A DNA stretch of 64,000 bases from Microvirga makkahensis (GTDB lineage: Bacteria; Pseudomonadota; Alphaproteobacteria; Rhizobiales; Beijerinckiaceae). The notes below the pieces were generated by a model. It did no database searches. It saw nothing but the letters and a program-made list of their open reading frames with translations, and was not told the DNA's origin. Each line of letters opens with the position of its first letter. The stretch's first letter is position 1. Of the stretch, positions 18,319 to 27,083 are shown one piece after another. The position numbers were made by a program, and so were the translations under genes. Where the stretch lies: positions 124,001-188,000 of the forward strand of contig NZ_WURB01000006.1 of assembly GCF_009830105.1 (NCBI RefSeq), written 5' to 3'.

Positions 18319-19532
18319 CACCCGAACAGGCTCAGCTGCCGGGGCTTCTCGATCAGGCGCTCGCGCAGATCCTGCCGGTCGAGCTTACGCCCAGGGTGAT
18401 GGTCGGCGGCGATCAGGAAGGGCCTGGCGCGCCTGAGGCCGGAGGTCAGGCGCGCCACGTCCATTAGCCGCAGGGTGGTGTGCCTGCGCGCCGCCACGAT
18501 CCTGTCTACGGCCCGGGCGCCGAGGCCCGGCACGCGCAGCAGCATCTCGCGCTCGGCGCGGTTCACGTCCACGGGAAAGAGATGGCGGTTCTTCAGCGCC
18601 CAGGCGAGCTTGGGATCGACTTCGAGGTCGAGCATGCCCTTGTCGCTGCTCGCGGCGATCTCCTCGGCCTGGAAGCCGTAATACCGCATCAGCCAATCGG
18701 CCTGGTAAAGCCTGCTTTCGCGCATGAGCGGCGGCGGCTTCAGCGGCAGGACGGCGCTCGAATCCGGGATCGGACTGAAGGCGGAGTAGTACACGCGCTT
18801 CATGTCGTAACGGCCGTAGAGCCTGGCGGAGGTGCGCAGGACCTCCGCATCCGTCGTTTCGTCGGCCCCCACGATCATTTGAGTCGTCTGTCCGGCCGGG
18901 GAGAAATGGCGGCGCTCCTCGCGCGCCTCCTCGATGCGCTCGAACATCTGCGCCATGGCGCCCTCGATGGATGCGCCGTCCTTCTCGGGAGCCAGGCGCT
19001 CCAGGCTCTTTTCCGTCGGCAATTCCAGATTGATGGACAGGCGGTCAGCCCAGAGGCCGGCTTCCTCGATGAGCCAGGGGCTCGCCTCCGGAATCGTCTT
19101 CAGGTGAATGTAGCCGCGAAAGCCGTGGTCCCGCCGCAGCCTCTTGGCCACCAGCAGCATCTGCTCCATGGTGTGATCGGGCGAGCGGATGATGCCCGAG
19201 GACAGGAACAGGCCCTCGATGTAGTTGCGCTTGTAGAACTCGACGGTGAGCGTCACCACCTCCTCGACGGAAAACTTCGCGCGCTTCACGTTCGACGAGC
19301 GCCGGTTCACGCAATAGGCGCAGTCGAACAGGCAATAATTGGTCAGCAGGATCTTGAGCAGGGAGACGCAGCGCCCGTCCGGCGTGTAGGCGTGGCAGAT
19401 GCCCGCCCCCGTGGTGGAGCCCAGGCCGTCGATATCGGCCTTGCGGCCCGGCGCGCCGGAGGAGGAGCAGGAGGCGTCGTATTTCGCCGCATCGGCCAGG
19501 ATTCGCAACTTGCGGCTGAGCTTCTCGTCCAT
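18318..19532 (-). CDS. Radical-SAM DNA modification/repair protein (TIGR03916 type)
   Basis: A 404-residue radical-SAM protein. The 4Fe-4S motif is in TNYCLFDCAYCVNRR (CxxxCxxC), preceded by GICHAYTPDGRCVSLLKIL. A helix-hairpin-helix-like element (LRVPGLGARAVDRIVAARR) near the C-terminus suggests DNA contact. Family knowledge: this protein is regularly encoded beside the DUF4130/UdgX protein, as here, and is predicted to act in DNA repair, although the reaction is undefined. It heads a three-gene unit with overlapping starts and stops. A LexA-type box lies 25 bases upstream of the ATG. Confidence 0.88.
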   Translation of the reverse strand: MDEKLSRKLRILADAAKYDASCSSSGAPGRKADIDGLGSTTGAGICHAYTPDGRCVSLLKILLTNYCLFDCAYCVNRRSSNVKRAKFSVEEVVTLTVEFYKRNYIEGLFLSSGIIRSPDHTMEQMLLVAKRLRRDHGFRGYIHLKTIPEASPWLIEEAGLWADRLSINLELPTEKSLERLAPEKDGASIEGAMAQMFERIEEAREERRHFSPAGQTTQMIVGADETTDAEVLRTSARLYGRYDMKRVYYSAFSPIPDSSAVLPLKPPPLMRESRLYQADWLMRYYGFQAEEIAASSDKGMLDLEVDPKLAWALKNRHLFPVDVNRAEREMLLRVPGLGARAVDRIVAARRHTTLRLMDVARLTSGLRRARPFLIAADHHPGRKLDRQDLRERLIEKPRQLSLFG

Positions 19533-19557
19533 GGAATCGAAGGCCTTCCGCTGGATT

Positions 19558-19572
19558 GTTCGTGTTTTGTTC
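19558..19572. promoter_or_regulatory. Candidate LexA (SOS) box of alphaproteobacterial type
   Basis: The sequence GTTC-GTGTTTT-GTTC exactly fits the GTTC-N7-GTTC direct-repeat operator of alphaproteobacterial LexA. It ends 25 bases before the radical-SAM start codon, a usual operator position. By chance about two such 8-of-8 matches are expected in 64 kb, so position and gene function carry the argument. Confidence 0.6.
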
Positions 19573-19795
19573 TAGCACGGAAACATCCGGGAGGCGAGCT
19601 CGGAGACCGGGACAGGCGGTCGCATCCGTTCCGGGGACGGGGCGATCCTTCGGCAGACGGGTTCAGGCCCTCGGATCGAAAAGGAATCTCCATTCCGTCC
19701 CTTCGCGGAGAAAGCCCCCTTCGCCCGCAACAGGCCGATGCGGGACGCGGTTCTGGAGGGGCCGGTCGGGCAAAAGCCGACCCTGGGCCAAGAAG

Positions 19796-19818
19796 AAAGG
19801 GGCCTTCGAGGCCCCTTT
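19796..19818 (-). terminator. Rho-independent-type terminator after the PRC-barrel gene
   Basis: A perfect 10-bp stem (AAAGGGGCCT/AGGCCCCTTT) with a 3-base loop lies 22 bases after the PRC-barrel stop. On the minus strand it is followed by a pyrimidine-rich run (CTTCTTGG). The rest of 19533-19840 shows no gene. Confidence 0.7.
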
Positions 19819-19840
19819 CCCGTATCCGCTGCCGAAGAGC

Positions 19841-20527
19841 TTAGCGGTTCATCTTGAACTCGGGCATGCCCTGCAGCTGTTCCTTGGTCATGTTGACCAC
19901 GGCGTGATCGGGCGCCGAGCGGTCTGCTTCGCCGGCATCGGCCGACGCCGTGGAACCGGCAGCGGTCGAACCCGTGGTGCTCGGCGCGGTGGCCGTCGTG
20001 TTCGGCGCGGTTGCCGTCGTGCCGGTAGCCGTGCCTGCCGTCCCGGCCGTGCCGGTAGCCGCCGTGCCTGCCGTCCCGCCCGCGCCGGTGTTCGCAGCCG
20101 TGGCGTTGCTGCGCGGCTCGTTCATGAACTTGACCTGATCGAACGGAATGGCCACGTCGCGCTCGCCGATGCCGAGGAAGCCGCCGACGCCGATCACGAC
20201 GGCCTGGATCTTGCCGCTCTGGTCAACCAGCATTTCGCTGATGTCGCCGATCTTCTCGTTGTTGTTGTTATAGACGTCCAAGCCTTCGAGCTGCGAGGCG
20301 CGCCATTGGCCGGGCTGCATCTGGGTCATGGAGCCGGAGCTGCCCATGTTCGAGCCGCCCGTGTTCGAGGTTCCGGTGGCGGAAGAGCCGGTGTTGTTGT
20401 TCATCGCCGGGGATGAGCCGGTCGAGGGGTTGGTGGTGGTGCCGGTACCGGGCGAGGTCTGCGCCAGCGCGGGGGCGGCGATCAGGGCCGAACCGAGAAG
20501 AGCCACCGCAAGATGTTTCACAACCAT
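19841..20527 (-). CDS. Exported PRC-barrel domain protein with low-complexity linkers
   Basis: A 228-residue protein with a Sec signal peptide (MVVKHLAVALLGSALIAAPALAQ). A Thr/Gly/Ser/Asn-rich spacer (about residues 25-70) precedes a PRC-barrel (WRASQLEGLDVYNNNNEKIGDI...VIGVGGFLGIGERDVAIPFDQV, about 78-132). A second Ala/Thr/Gly-rich spacer follows, then a short conserved tail (NMTKEQLQGMPEFKMNR). Such periplasmic PRC-barrel proteins are common in Hyphomicrobiales; their role is unknown. The spacers are nearly repetitive (GTAGTA, TTATAP), a likely site of length variation. Confidence 0.82.
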   Translation of the reverse strand: MVVKHLAVALLGSALIAAPALAQTSPGTGTTTNPSTGSSPAMNNNTGSSATGTSNTGGSNMGSSGSMTQMQPGQWRASQLEGLDVYNNNNEKIGDISEMLVDQSGKIQAVVIGVGGFLGIGERDVAIPFDQVKFMNEPRSNATAANTGAGGTAGTAATGTAGTAGTATGTTATAPNTTATAPSTTGSTAAGSTASADAGEADRSAPDHAVVNMTKEQLQGMPEFKMNR

Positions 20528-20697
20528 GTATTCCTCCTAAGCACGTGGATGCGGCATGAAGCGCCGCTTGATGTCTCAACGGGCCAAGTGGGAATTGGTT
20601 CTGCTATGAATCCTCACATCGTCGCGGGTGTGCCCCTGGAAGGATGGCCGGGACGAGACCGGCCATCGAATTACCGATTGATCTCAAGCGATTACGC

Positions 20698-21120
20698 TCA
20701 AGCCAGCGTGAAATTCATCGAAATTTCAGCATTGAGCACTTTCGAGACGGGACAATTCTTCTCGGCCGCGCGGGCGAGCTCCTCGAACTTGGCACGGTCG
20801 ATGCCGGGAACATCGGCATTGAGCGTGAGGGCCGACTTCGTGATCACGAATCCGTCACCCTGCTGTTCGATCGAGACCACGGCTTCGGTGGCGAGCTCCG
20901 TCGGCGTGAAGCCCGCTCCCTGCAGCTGGAAGGCCAGAGCCATCGTGAAGCAGCCCGCATGGGCCGCGGCGATCAGCTCCTCGGGGTTCGTGCCCTTCTC
21001 GTTCTCGAAACGGGTCTTGAAGGAGTAGGGGGTGGACGACAGAACGCCGGAATCGGAGGTCAGCTGCCCGGACCCATCCTTGCCCGTGCCCTGCCAGACG
21101 GCTCTTGCCTTGCGATTCAT
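20698..21120 (-). CDS. OsmC-family peroxiredoxin
   Basis: A 140-residue protein beginning MNRKARAVWQGTGKDGSG, a typical OsmC N-terminus. The two catalytic cysteines are at 57 (AHAGCFTMAL) and 123 (KNCPVSKVL). OsmC proteins detoxify organic hydroperoxides in the cytoplasm with a Cys pair reduced by lipoylated proteins. The frame is open up to 21474, but the ATG at 21120 is preceded by AAAGGAGATCACG, a clear Shine-Dalgarno. The 170 bases between this stop and the PRC-barrel start contain a GATGGCCGGG...CCGGCCATC palindrome and no gene. Confidence 0.88.
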   Translation of the reverse strand: MNRKARAVWQGTGKDGSGQLTSDSGVLSSTPYSFKTRFENEKGTNPEELIAAAHAGCFTMALAFQLQGAGFTPTELATEAVVSIEQQGDGFVITKSALTLNADVPGIDRAKFEELARAAEKNCPVSKVLNAEISMNFTLA

Positions 21121-21325
21121 CGTGATCTCCTTTGAAGGTTGACGAGGGTGATGTAGGACAGCGCCTGCCGGGCTCCAGCCTGACCCGTCCGGTTCGACGG
21201 CACCGTCCCGGCCCCGCCGCCGAAGCGGGAGCGGGGAGCGCAATGCCTCCGCTGCGGGGCGGAATGCGTCGTGGCGGAGGAGCTCTCTCGTTGCATGGGA
21301 GCCAAGTTCGTCGCACATTCGCCCG

Positions 21326-21877
21326 ATGCCAATGTCCTTCCCCTCCGCCGCCGCTCCGACGCTCGAGACCGCGCGCCTCGTTCTGCGCGCGCACAGCGTC
21401 GCCGATTTCGCCGAGAGCCTGGCTCTCTGGGGCGATCCGCAGGTGACGCGCTTCATCAGCGGCAGGCCCTCCACCCAGGAGGAGATCTGGAGCCGCCTCG
21501 TCCGCTATGTGGGGCATTGGGCCTTGCTGGGCTTCGGCTATTGGGCGGTCGAAGAGAAGGCGACCGGCCGCTTTCTCGGCGAGGTCGGTTTCGCCGATTT
21601 CAGGCGTGTCATCGAGCCGTCCTTCGACGGGATGCCGGAGATCGGGTGGGTGATCGCACCCCACGCGCACGGCAAGGGCTATGCCACGGAGGCCGTGCGC
21701 GCCGCCATATCCTGGGGTGACGAGCATTTCGAGGGGGCGCGCACCGTCTGCATCATCTCCCCGGAGAACCGGCCCTCGATCCGCGTGGCGGAGAAATGCG
21801 GATACCGGGAGTTCCTGCGCACGACCTACAAGGACAGCCCGACGATCGTGTTCGTGCGGGGTGGCCCTCAAGATTAG
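21326..21877 (+). CDS. GNAT family N-acetyltransferase
   Basis: A 183-residue protein with the RimJ/RimL-like GNAT pattern: LETARLVLRAHSVADFAESL at the N-terminus, GEVGFADFRRV, IGWVIAPHAHGKGYATEAVRA (acetyl-CoA-binding motif A, Q/RxxGxG/A-like HGKGYA) and ENRPSIRVAEKCGYRE (motif B). It probably acetylates a small molecule or a protein N-terminus; the substrate cannot be deduced. Its 3' end overlaps the recX stop region by 4 bases on the opposite strand. Confidence 0.82.
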   Translation: MPMSFPSAAAPTLETARLVLRAHSVADFAESLALWGDPQVTRFISGRPSTQEEIWSRLVRYVGHWALLGFGYWAVEEKATGRFLGEVGFADFRRVIEPSFDGMPEIGWVIAPHAHGKGYATEAVRAAISWGDEHFEGARTVCIISPENRPSIRVAEKCGYREFLRTTYKDSPTIVFVRGGPQD

Positions 21878-22431
21878 ACCTCCGGATCGCCCCTCTCCCC
21901 GTCGATGACGCTGCGGGCGACGTCGAAGCGGAAGCCCGCGCGGGCGAGCGCGGCGAGATCCCTGTCGCGATAGGGGGCCCGCTCGCCGGGACGATAGGGC
22001 CCTAGCTTGCGGCGGCGGGCGAGCGCGTGGGCCGCCTTTTCCTCGTCCTCCTCTTCGCCGCCTTCGAGGGCCTCGGCGATGGTGGCGCGATCCACGCCCT
22101 TGGCCGAGAGCTTCGCCTGGATCGCCCGCGCCGAGCCGCCGCGACGGCGCAGGGTGGCCACGCGGGCCTGTGCATAGCGCGTATCGTCGATGAGGCCGGT
22201 GCGCAGGCTCTTCGCCACCACTTCGTCGATCATGTCCCGGAACTCCGCCGGATCCTCGCCCCGCAGGCGGCAGCGCTTGTCGACCTTGCGCCTCAGGACC
22301 CGTCGCAGGTTCTCGGCGGAGGAGGCGTAGCGCTCCAGATAGGCGAGCGCGGCCCGCTGCAGATAGGCGGGCGTGACCTTTCGCGGAGGCTTCCGGGCGG
22401 GCCTCTCGGCGGCGTTCTCGTCGTCCGTCAT
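21874..22431 (-). CDS. recX: RecX family regulatory protein
   Basis: A 185-residue protein with RecX three-helix repeats: ALAYLERYASSAENLRRVLRRKV, LIDDTRYAQARVATLRRRGGSARAIQAKLSAKGV and a C-terminal ALARAGFRFDVARSVI. RecX inhibits RecA filament formation. It is longer than Escherichia coli RecX and carries an acidic insert (GGEEEDEEKAA). Its ATG overlaps the PAP2 stop (ATGA), so translation is probably coupled. It is not beside recA in this window. Confidence 0.85.
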   Translation of the reverse strand: MTDDENAAERPARKPPRKVTPAYLQRAALAYLERYASSAENLRRVLRRKVDKRCRLRGEDPAEFRDMIDEVVAKSLRTGLIDDTRYAQARVATLRRRGGSARAIQAKLSAKGVDRATIAEALEGGEEEDEEKAAHALARRRKLGPYRPGERAPYRDRDLAALARAGFRFDVARSVIDGERGDPEV

Positions 22432-23222
22432 TCCTGATGGGTCTCGGGCGGAAGGGAACTCTCGCCCGGCTTTTCCACCTGTCCCCCGCGTTGCAGTTGC
22501 AGGGCTACGAACCAGCAGAGGGATGCCCAGGCGGCGCCGACGGACCAGCCGGCCAGCACGTCGCTCGGCCAGTGCACGCCGAGATACACGCGGCTCGCGC
22601 CCACGAGCAGCGTCACGACGATGGCAAGGCTCATGATGAAGGCGCTGGTGCGGCGGCTCTTCTCCACGCGGGCCAGGAGCGCGCCGAGGGTCAGATAGGT
22701 GATGGCCGACAGCATGGCATGGCCGCTCGGAAAGCTCGCCGTGTAGACCTGCGTGGCATGGGGCACGAGGTCGGGCCTGGGCCGCTCGAAACCGAGCTTC
22801 AGGCCTGTCGACAGCAGCGTGCCGCCGACGATGGAGACCAGCACGAGAAGGGCGGCCCCCCGCTTTCCCAACATCAGCAGATACGCAACCGTCGCCGCGG
22901 TGAGCAGGGTCAGGATCGCGTAGCCGCCGAGGCCCGTGAAGTCGCGCGCGCCCTCCTCCAGCCAGCCGGGCCCGAGGGGATTGGCGAGATCCTGAGGATC
23001 CCGCAGGGCGAGCAGAATCGTGCTGTCGAAGGCATGGGTCTCGCCCTCGAGCACGCCGTCGGCCAGCTCGACGAATGCCCAGGCGAAAAAAGCGGAGGCC
23101 GCCACGGACACGAGCGGCCCGATCTCGTTCAGCCGGAAGCGAAGCCACAGGCTCCGGACGCGGGACAGATAGGTGTTCATGAGCGCAGGAGATAGGGGCG
23201 GTCGGCGATCCGGCGAGGTCAT
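22428..23222 (-). CDS. PAP2-family membrane phosphatase
   Basis: A 264-residue membrane protein with the three phosphatase motifs of the PAP2 superfamily: KLGFERPRPD (KxxxxxxRP), SFPSGHAM (PSGH) and RVYLGVHWPSDVLAG (SRxxxxxHxxxD). Six hydrophobic segments are predicted. It would hydrolyse a lipid or isoprenoid phosphate such as undecaprenyl pyrophosphate at the periplasmic side. The start at 23222 lies one base after the YcaQ-like stop; an ATG at 23180 (MNTYLSRVRS) would remove 14 residues and is equally plausible. Confidence 0.83.
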   Translation of the reverse strand: MTSPDRRPPLSPALMNTYLSRVRSLWLRFRLNEIGPLVSVAASAFFAWAFVELADGVLEGETHAFDSTILLALRDPQDLANPLGPGWLEEGARDFTGLGGYAILTLLTAATVAYLLMLGKRGAALLVLVSIVGGTLLSTGLKLGFERPRPDLVPHATQVYTASFPSGHAMLSAITYLTLGALLARVEKSRRTSAFIMSLAIVVTLLVGASRVYLGVHWPSDVLAGWSVGAAWASLCWFVALQLQRGGQVEKPGESSLPPETHQE

Positions 23223-23223
23223 G

Positions 23224-24417
23224 TCAGAGCTCCAGTCGCCTGCGCCAGTTCCCGGGCGCGTCGATGCGCTCAAGCCCGAGCCATTCGGCCATCAGGCGAA
23301 GCTCGGCGCCAAGCGCGGGCGCGATCTCCTCCGGCGCGACGGCCGCCTCGGGATGGATCGAATGCGCGACAAGGGCGCCCCTGGCGCGATCCGCCTTCAG
23401 GTCGACCCGGGCGACGATCCTTTCGTCGAGCAGGAAGGGCAGGCAATAATAGCCGAATTCCCGTTTCTCGGCGGGGGTGTAGATCTCGATCCGGTAGCGG
23501 AAATCGAACAGGCGCTCCGTGCGCGTGCGCTCCCAGACGATGGGATCGAAGGGCGAGACGAGGGCGCGCGCCTCGACGCGGCGCGGAATCCGCGCCCGCG
23601 GATCGAGATAGACCGGCCCGTTCCAGCCGTCCACGGCGACCGGAACGAGGTCGCCGGCCTCCACGAGTTCGGGAATGCGCAGCTTCGCATCCTGCGCCTC
23701 CAGGCGGAAATAGTCCCGCAGGCACCGCTCGGACGCGATGCCGAGGGCCCGGATGGCGCGCCTCAACAGCTCCCGCTGGGCCTCCTCCTCGTCGGGAGTG
23801 GGCGCGTTCAGCACCTCGGACGGCAGCACCCGCTCCGGCAGATCGTAGATGCGCTCGAAGCCGCGCCGCGTGGCGGTGGTCACCTCTCCGGCCCAGAACA
23901 GCCATTCGAGGGCGCGCTTCCCGTCGCTCCAGCCCCACCAGGAGCCCTGGCCCTTGCCGCCGATGGAGAGGTCGCCCGCGCCCATGGGGCCGCGTGTTTC
24001 GATCTCCCGCCGCACCTGATCGATGAAGGCGCGCTTCTCCCGGCCGAACCGCGCAAGCCCGCCATAGATGCCTTCGCCCGCGGCGGCGCGGGCCATGCGC
24101 CAGCGGAACAGGGGCTGGAGGTCGAGGGCGATCAGGGAGGCCTCATGGCCCCAATATTCGAACGTCTCCCGCTTCTTCGGATGATAGGCGAGCTTTTCGA
24201 GGAGCGTCCGGTCGTAGGCGCCGAGCCGCGAGAAGAGCGGCATGTAATGGGCGCGCACCAATACGTTCACCGAATCGATCTGCAACAGATGCGAGCGCTG
24301 CAGCAGGCGCTTCACGTGGCGGGCGTTCGGGCCGCCGGGCCGCGTTTCGTGAAAGCCCTGGGCCGCGAGAGCGATGCGGCGGGCCTGGGCGAGGGAGAGC
24401 TTGGTGCGGGCGATCAT
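23224..24417 (-). CDS. YcaQ/AlkX-family DNA glycosylase (winged-helix, DUF1006)
   Basis: A 397-residue protein starting MIARTKLSLAQARRIALAAQ. It contains the QxD catalytic motif of the HTH_42/AlkX superfamily in LLQIDSVNVLVRAHYMPLFSR, then EYWGHEASLI, WRMAR and a C-terminal YCLPFLLDERIVARVDLKADR segment. Escherichia coli YcaQ and Streptomyces AlkZ unhook interstrand crosslinks by base excision. An activity on alkylated or crosslinked DNA is inferred here. The gene is directly followed by PAP2 and recX; the latter also serves DNA repair. Confidence 0.85.
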   Translation of the reverse strand: MIARTKLSLAQARRIALAAQGFHETRPGGPNARHVKRLLQRSHLLQIDSVNVLVRAHYMPLFSRLGAYDRTLLEKLAYHPKKRETFEYWGHEASLIALDLQPLFRWRMARAAAGEGIYGGLARFGREKRAFIDQVRREIETRGPMGAGDLSIGGKGQGSWWGWSDGKRALEWLFWAGEVTTATRRGFERIYDLPERVLPSEVLNAPTPDEEEAQRELLRRAIRALGIASERCLRDYFRLEAQDAKLRIPELVEAGDLVPVAVDGWNGPVYLDPRARIPRRVEARALVSPFDPIVWERTRTERLFDFRYRIEIYTPAEKREFGYYCLPFLLDERIVARVDLKADRARGALVAHSIHPEAAVAPEEIAPALGAELRLMAEWLGLERIDAPGNWRRRLEL

Positions 24418-24443
24418 GGATTCGATGCGAAACAGGTCTCCAG

Positions 24444-24938
24444 CTAGCGTGACCGCGACGCTTCCGGCAAGGGCCTTGTGCGCGGCGCGATGGCCGGGGC
24501 CGTCGCGCCGAAACCCATGAGCTTGACGGCGGCAACCGCCATGTGCCCCGTCTCCCACCGGTTCCGGACCGCCGCGAAAGCCTCGGGGATGGGGCCGGGG
24601 TGCCACGCGGCGATCACCGCGTTGGCGGGCCAGACCCAGCCGAACCACACGGCCAGGCCCGGGGCGAGGAACAGGAAGCCCGCCGGGGCCGGCCGGAACC
24701 GGCTCCGGTCGGCCCGCAGCCGGAAGGCGAGGGCGGCCGTGGCGGCGATCGCTCCGAGATCGAGAGGGCCGCCGACGAGGGCGAAGAGCTCGAATTGCCC
24801 GTTGAACGCGGTCGCCTCGCGCCACAATGCGGGCTGCCAGGCGATCAGGCGCGGCGGAGCCTCCAGGACATGGGCGAAGCAGGGGCCGCGGCTCAGCGCC
24901 GCGAGGGTGAGAGACAGAAAACTCCAGATCCGAAGCAT
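24444..24938 (-). CDS. Small multi-span membrane protein, DUF1772-like
   Basis: A 164-residue hydrophobic protein with about four membrane helices (LRIWSFLSLTLAALSRG, FALVGGPLDLGAIAATAALAF, GFLFLAPGLAVWFGWVWPAN, GHMAVAAVKLMGF). The pattern of FAHVLEAPPRL after helix 1 recalls DUF1772 proteins, which have no settled function. The start at 24938 opens just before the first helix; the frame is open further up to 25130 but that part lacks hydrophobic structure. Confidence 0.6.
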   Translation of the reverse strand: MLRIWSFLSLTLAALSRGPCFAHVLEAPPRLIAWQPALWREATAFNGQFELFALVGGPLDLGAIAATAALAFRLRADRSRFRPAPAGFLFLAPGLAVWFGWVWPANAVIAAWHPGPIPEAFAAVRNRWETGHMAVAAVKLMGFGATAPAIAPRTRPLPEASRSR

Positions 24939-25132
24939 CGCGGCGATCCTTTCACGGAACCCTCCCGGAAGCACGCGATCGCTCAAACCGTTCTCCCGAG
25001 CGGCCGCCTGTTCTCCTGAAACCTGCTCCGACGGCCGATGGCCACCTCCGGCGCATATCTGACCTGCAACAGGATTTGAGACAAAGCTGCGCCGAGTTCC
25101 TAGAAAGATAGGTCCAACCGCGAAGGACAAAG

Positions 25133-26635
25133 ATGGATCAGCCAGCCCCCCAGGCCGCGAGAGGCCACGCGACTCCGGCCCTGAGCCACGCTGAGATCCG
25201 CACGATCATCGTCGGCATCATGCTCGCGATGCTGCTGGCGGCCCTCGACCAGACCATCATCGCCACGGCGCTCCCCACCATCGGCCGCGAGCTCGGCGAC
25301 CTGGAGCATCTGCCCTGGGTGGTGACGGTGTACCTGCTCACCTCCACGGCAGTCACGCCGCTCTACGGCAAGTTCAGCGACAGCTACGGCCGGCGCGGCA
25401 CCATGCTGATCGGCATCGTGATCTTCATCATCGGGTCCATCGCCTGCGCGGTCGCACCCACCATGCTCGTCCTCATCCTGGCGCGAGGTGTCCAGGGCCT
25501 CGGCGGCGGCGGTCTGATCGCGCTGGCGCAGACCATCGTGGCCGATATCGTCGCGCCCAGGGAGCGGGGGAGATACCAGGTCTATTTCGCCAGCGTCTTC
25601 ATGACCGCGAGCCTCGTGGGCCCGGTGCTCGGCGGCTTCTTCGCGGAGCATCTGCATTGGTCGGTGATCTTCTGGATCAACCTGCCGCTCGGGCTCCTGG
25701 CCTTCGTCCTCGTCTTTCACAGCCTCAAGAAGCTGCCGCGCCACGACCGGCCGCACCGGCTGGACCTCCTCGGCGCCGTGCTTATGGTCGGCGCGACGGT
25801 CTCCCTGCTGCTCGCCCTGAGCTGGGGCGGCCTGCGCCATCCGTGGCTGTCCTGGCCGATCTTCGGTCTGGTCGCGGGCTCGCTGGTGCTGTGGGCGCTG
25901 TTCGCCATCCGCATGCGTCTTGCGCCGGAGCCCCTGATCCCGCCGGGCGTGCTGCACAATCCGGTGGTGCGCATGGGCGTGCTCTCCGCCTGCTTCGGCA
26001 TGGGCACCTATATCGGCCTGACCATCTACCTGCCGGTCTATTTCGAGGCCGTGCGCGGGCTCTCGGCCTCGCTCTCCGGACTGGCGCTCATTCCGCTCAT
26101 GGCCGGGACCGTCTGCGGGGCCACCATCTCCGGGCGCAGCATGGCGAAGGTGAAGCACTACAAGCGCCTGCCGGTGGCCGGCCTCTTCGTGGCCATGGCG
26201 GCGACCGGCCTGCTGGCCGCCTTCGCGCGCGACCTGCCCATCGTGGCGGTCGAGGCTCTGCTGGCGATCATCAGCATCGGGCTCGGCACGCTGCTCCCGG
26301 TCTCGATGGTGGCGATCCAGAACGCCGTGATGCCCCACGAGCTCGGCACCGCGACAGGCACGGCCAATTTCTTCCGGTCGCTCGGCGGCGCGCTCGTCGT
26401 CGCCGTCTTCGGGGCCATCGTGCTCGGCGGCGCGGGGCTTTCGGGCGCGGCGAGTTACGAGAGCCTGGGCGATGCGGCGGCCGAGAGCGGCACCGACCTC
26501 GCCGATGTCTTCGCCTATGTGTTCGCCGCCGCCATCGCGGGCTTCGGGCTGGCGCTGGCCTTCCTCATGGCCATGGAGGAGCGCCCCCTGCGGGGCGGCG
26601 CCGTGAGGGCGGCGGAGGCGGCCGTCGCCGATTGA
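25133..26635 (+). CDS. DHA2 (EmrB/QacA) family multidrug MFS exporter
   Basis: A 500-residue transporter with 14 predicted membrane helices. It has MLAALDQTIIATALPTIGRE in helix 1, YGKFSDSYGRRGTMLIG as motif A, ARGVQGLGGGGLIALAQTIV in helix 4 and VLGGFFAEHLHWSVIFWINLPLG as motif C. DHA2 proteins export structurally diverse drugs by proton antiport, often through tripartite systems; no periplasmic adaptor gene is nearby. It is divergent from the DUF1772-like gene. Confidence 0.9.
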   Translation: MDQPAPQAARGHATPALSHAEIRTIIVGIMLAMLLAALDQTIIATALPTIGRELGDLEHLPWVVTVYLLTSTAVTPLYGKFSDSYGRRGTMLIGIVIFIIGSIACAVAPTMLVLILARGVQGLGGGGLIALAQTIVADIVAPRERGRYQVYFASVFMTASLVGPVLGGFFAEHLHWSVIFWINLPLGLLAFVLVFHSLKKLPRHDRPHRLDLLGAVLMVGATVSLLLALSWGGLRHPWLSWPIFGLVAGSLVLWALFAIRMRLAPEPLIPPGVLHNPVVRMGVLSACFGMGTYIGLTIYLPVYFEAVRGLSASLSGLALIPLMAGTVCGATISGRSMAKVKHYKRLPVAGLFVAMAATGLLAAFARDLPIVAVEALLAIISIGLGTLLPVSMVAIQNAVMPHELGTATGTANFFRSLGGALVVAVFGAIVLGGAGLSGAASYESLGDAAAESGTDLADVFAYVFAAAIAGFGLALAFLMAMEERPLRGGAVRAAEAAVAD

Positions 26636-26640
26636 CGGGC

Positions 26641-26883
26641 TCAAATCCGCTTCCGGATCAGGATCCAGGCAGCGGCGGCGGCGATCAGGAGCAACAGGAC
26701 AATTCCGGTCACCTCGAAGACCGCCTGGGCGCGATGCTCCGCAGCCGGGGGAGGGCCGAGCCCCGTTTCCTCGTCGAGAATCGGGCGGCGCCCGAGCGCC
26801 CGCAGGAGCGGCACGCCGGAAGGCCCGTCCAGAACGGCGGGGGCGGAGGAAGGAACGCCAGGAGCCAGGACATTCGAGGGCAT
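26641..26883 (-). CDS. Small protein with a C-terminal membrane helix
   Basis: An 80-residue frame with a good ribosome site (GGGAGGAACC before the ATG at 26883). The N-terminal part is Pro/Gly/Ala-rich, and the C-terminus has one hydrophobic helix (FEVTGIVLLLLIAAAAAWILI) followed by RKR, suggesting a tail-anchored membrane protein. No family is recognised. It is convergent with the MFS gene, 5 bases away. The 200 bases up to the next gene show nothing else. Confidence 0.5.
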   Translation of the reverse strand: MPSNVLAPGVPSSAPAVLDGPSGVPLLRALGRRPILDEETGLGPPPAAEHRAQAVFEVTGIVLLLLIAAAAAWILIRKRI

Positions 26884-27083
26884 GGTTCCTCCCGGGTCGC
26901 TTCCGATGAACCGCCAGCCTGGCCTTGGTCGTAGCCGGAAACGTGGCCGCTTTCCGTCAAACCTGCGGCGTCATGCCTGGGGATAGCATTGCAAGGCTGT
27001 GGAGGAGTTTGTAATGCCGGGCACTTCCGCCGGCTTTGCCGTGTTAGGACCACGCCGGAATTCACGATTGACGAGGGAGGCTG

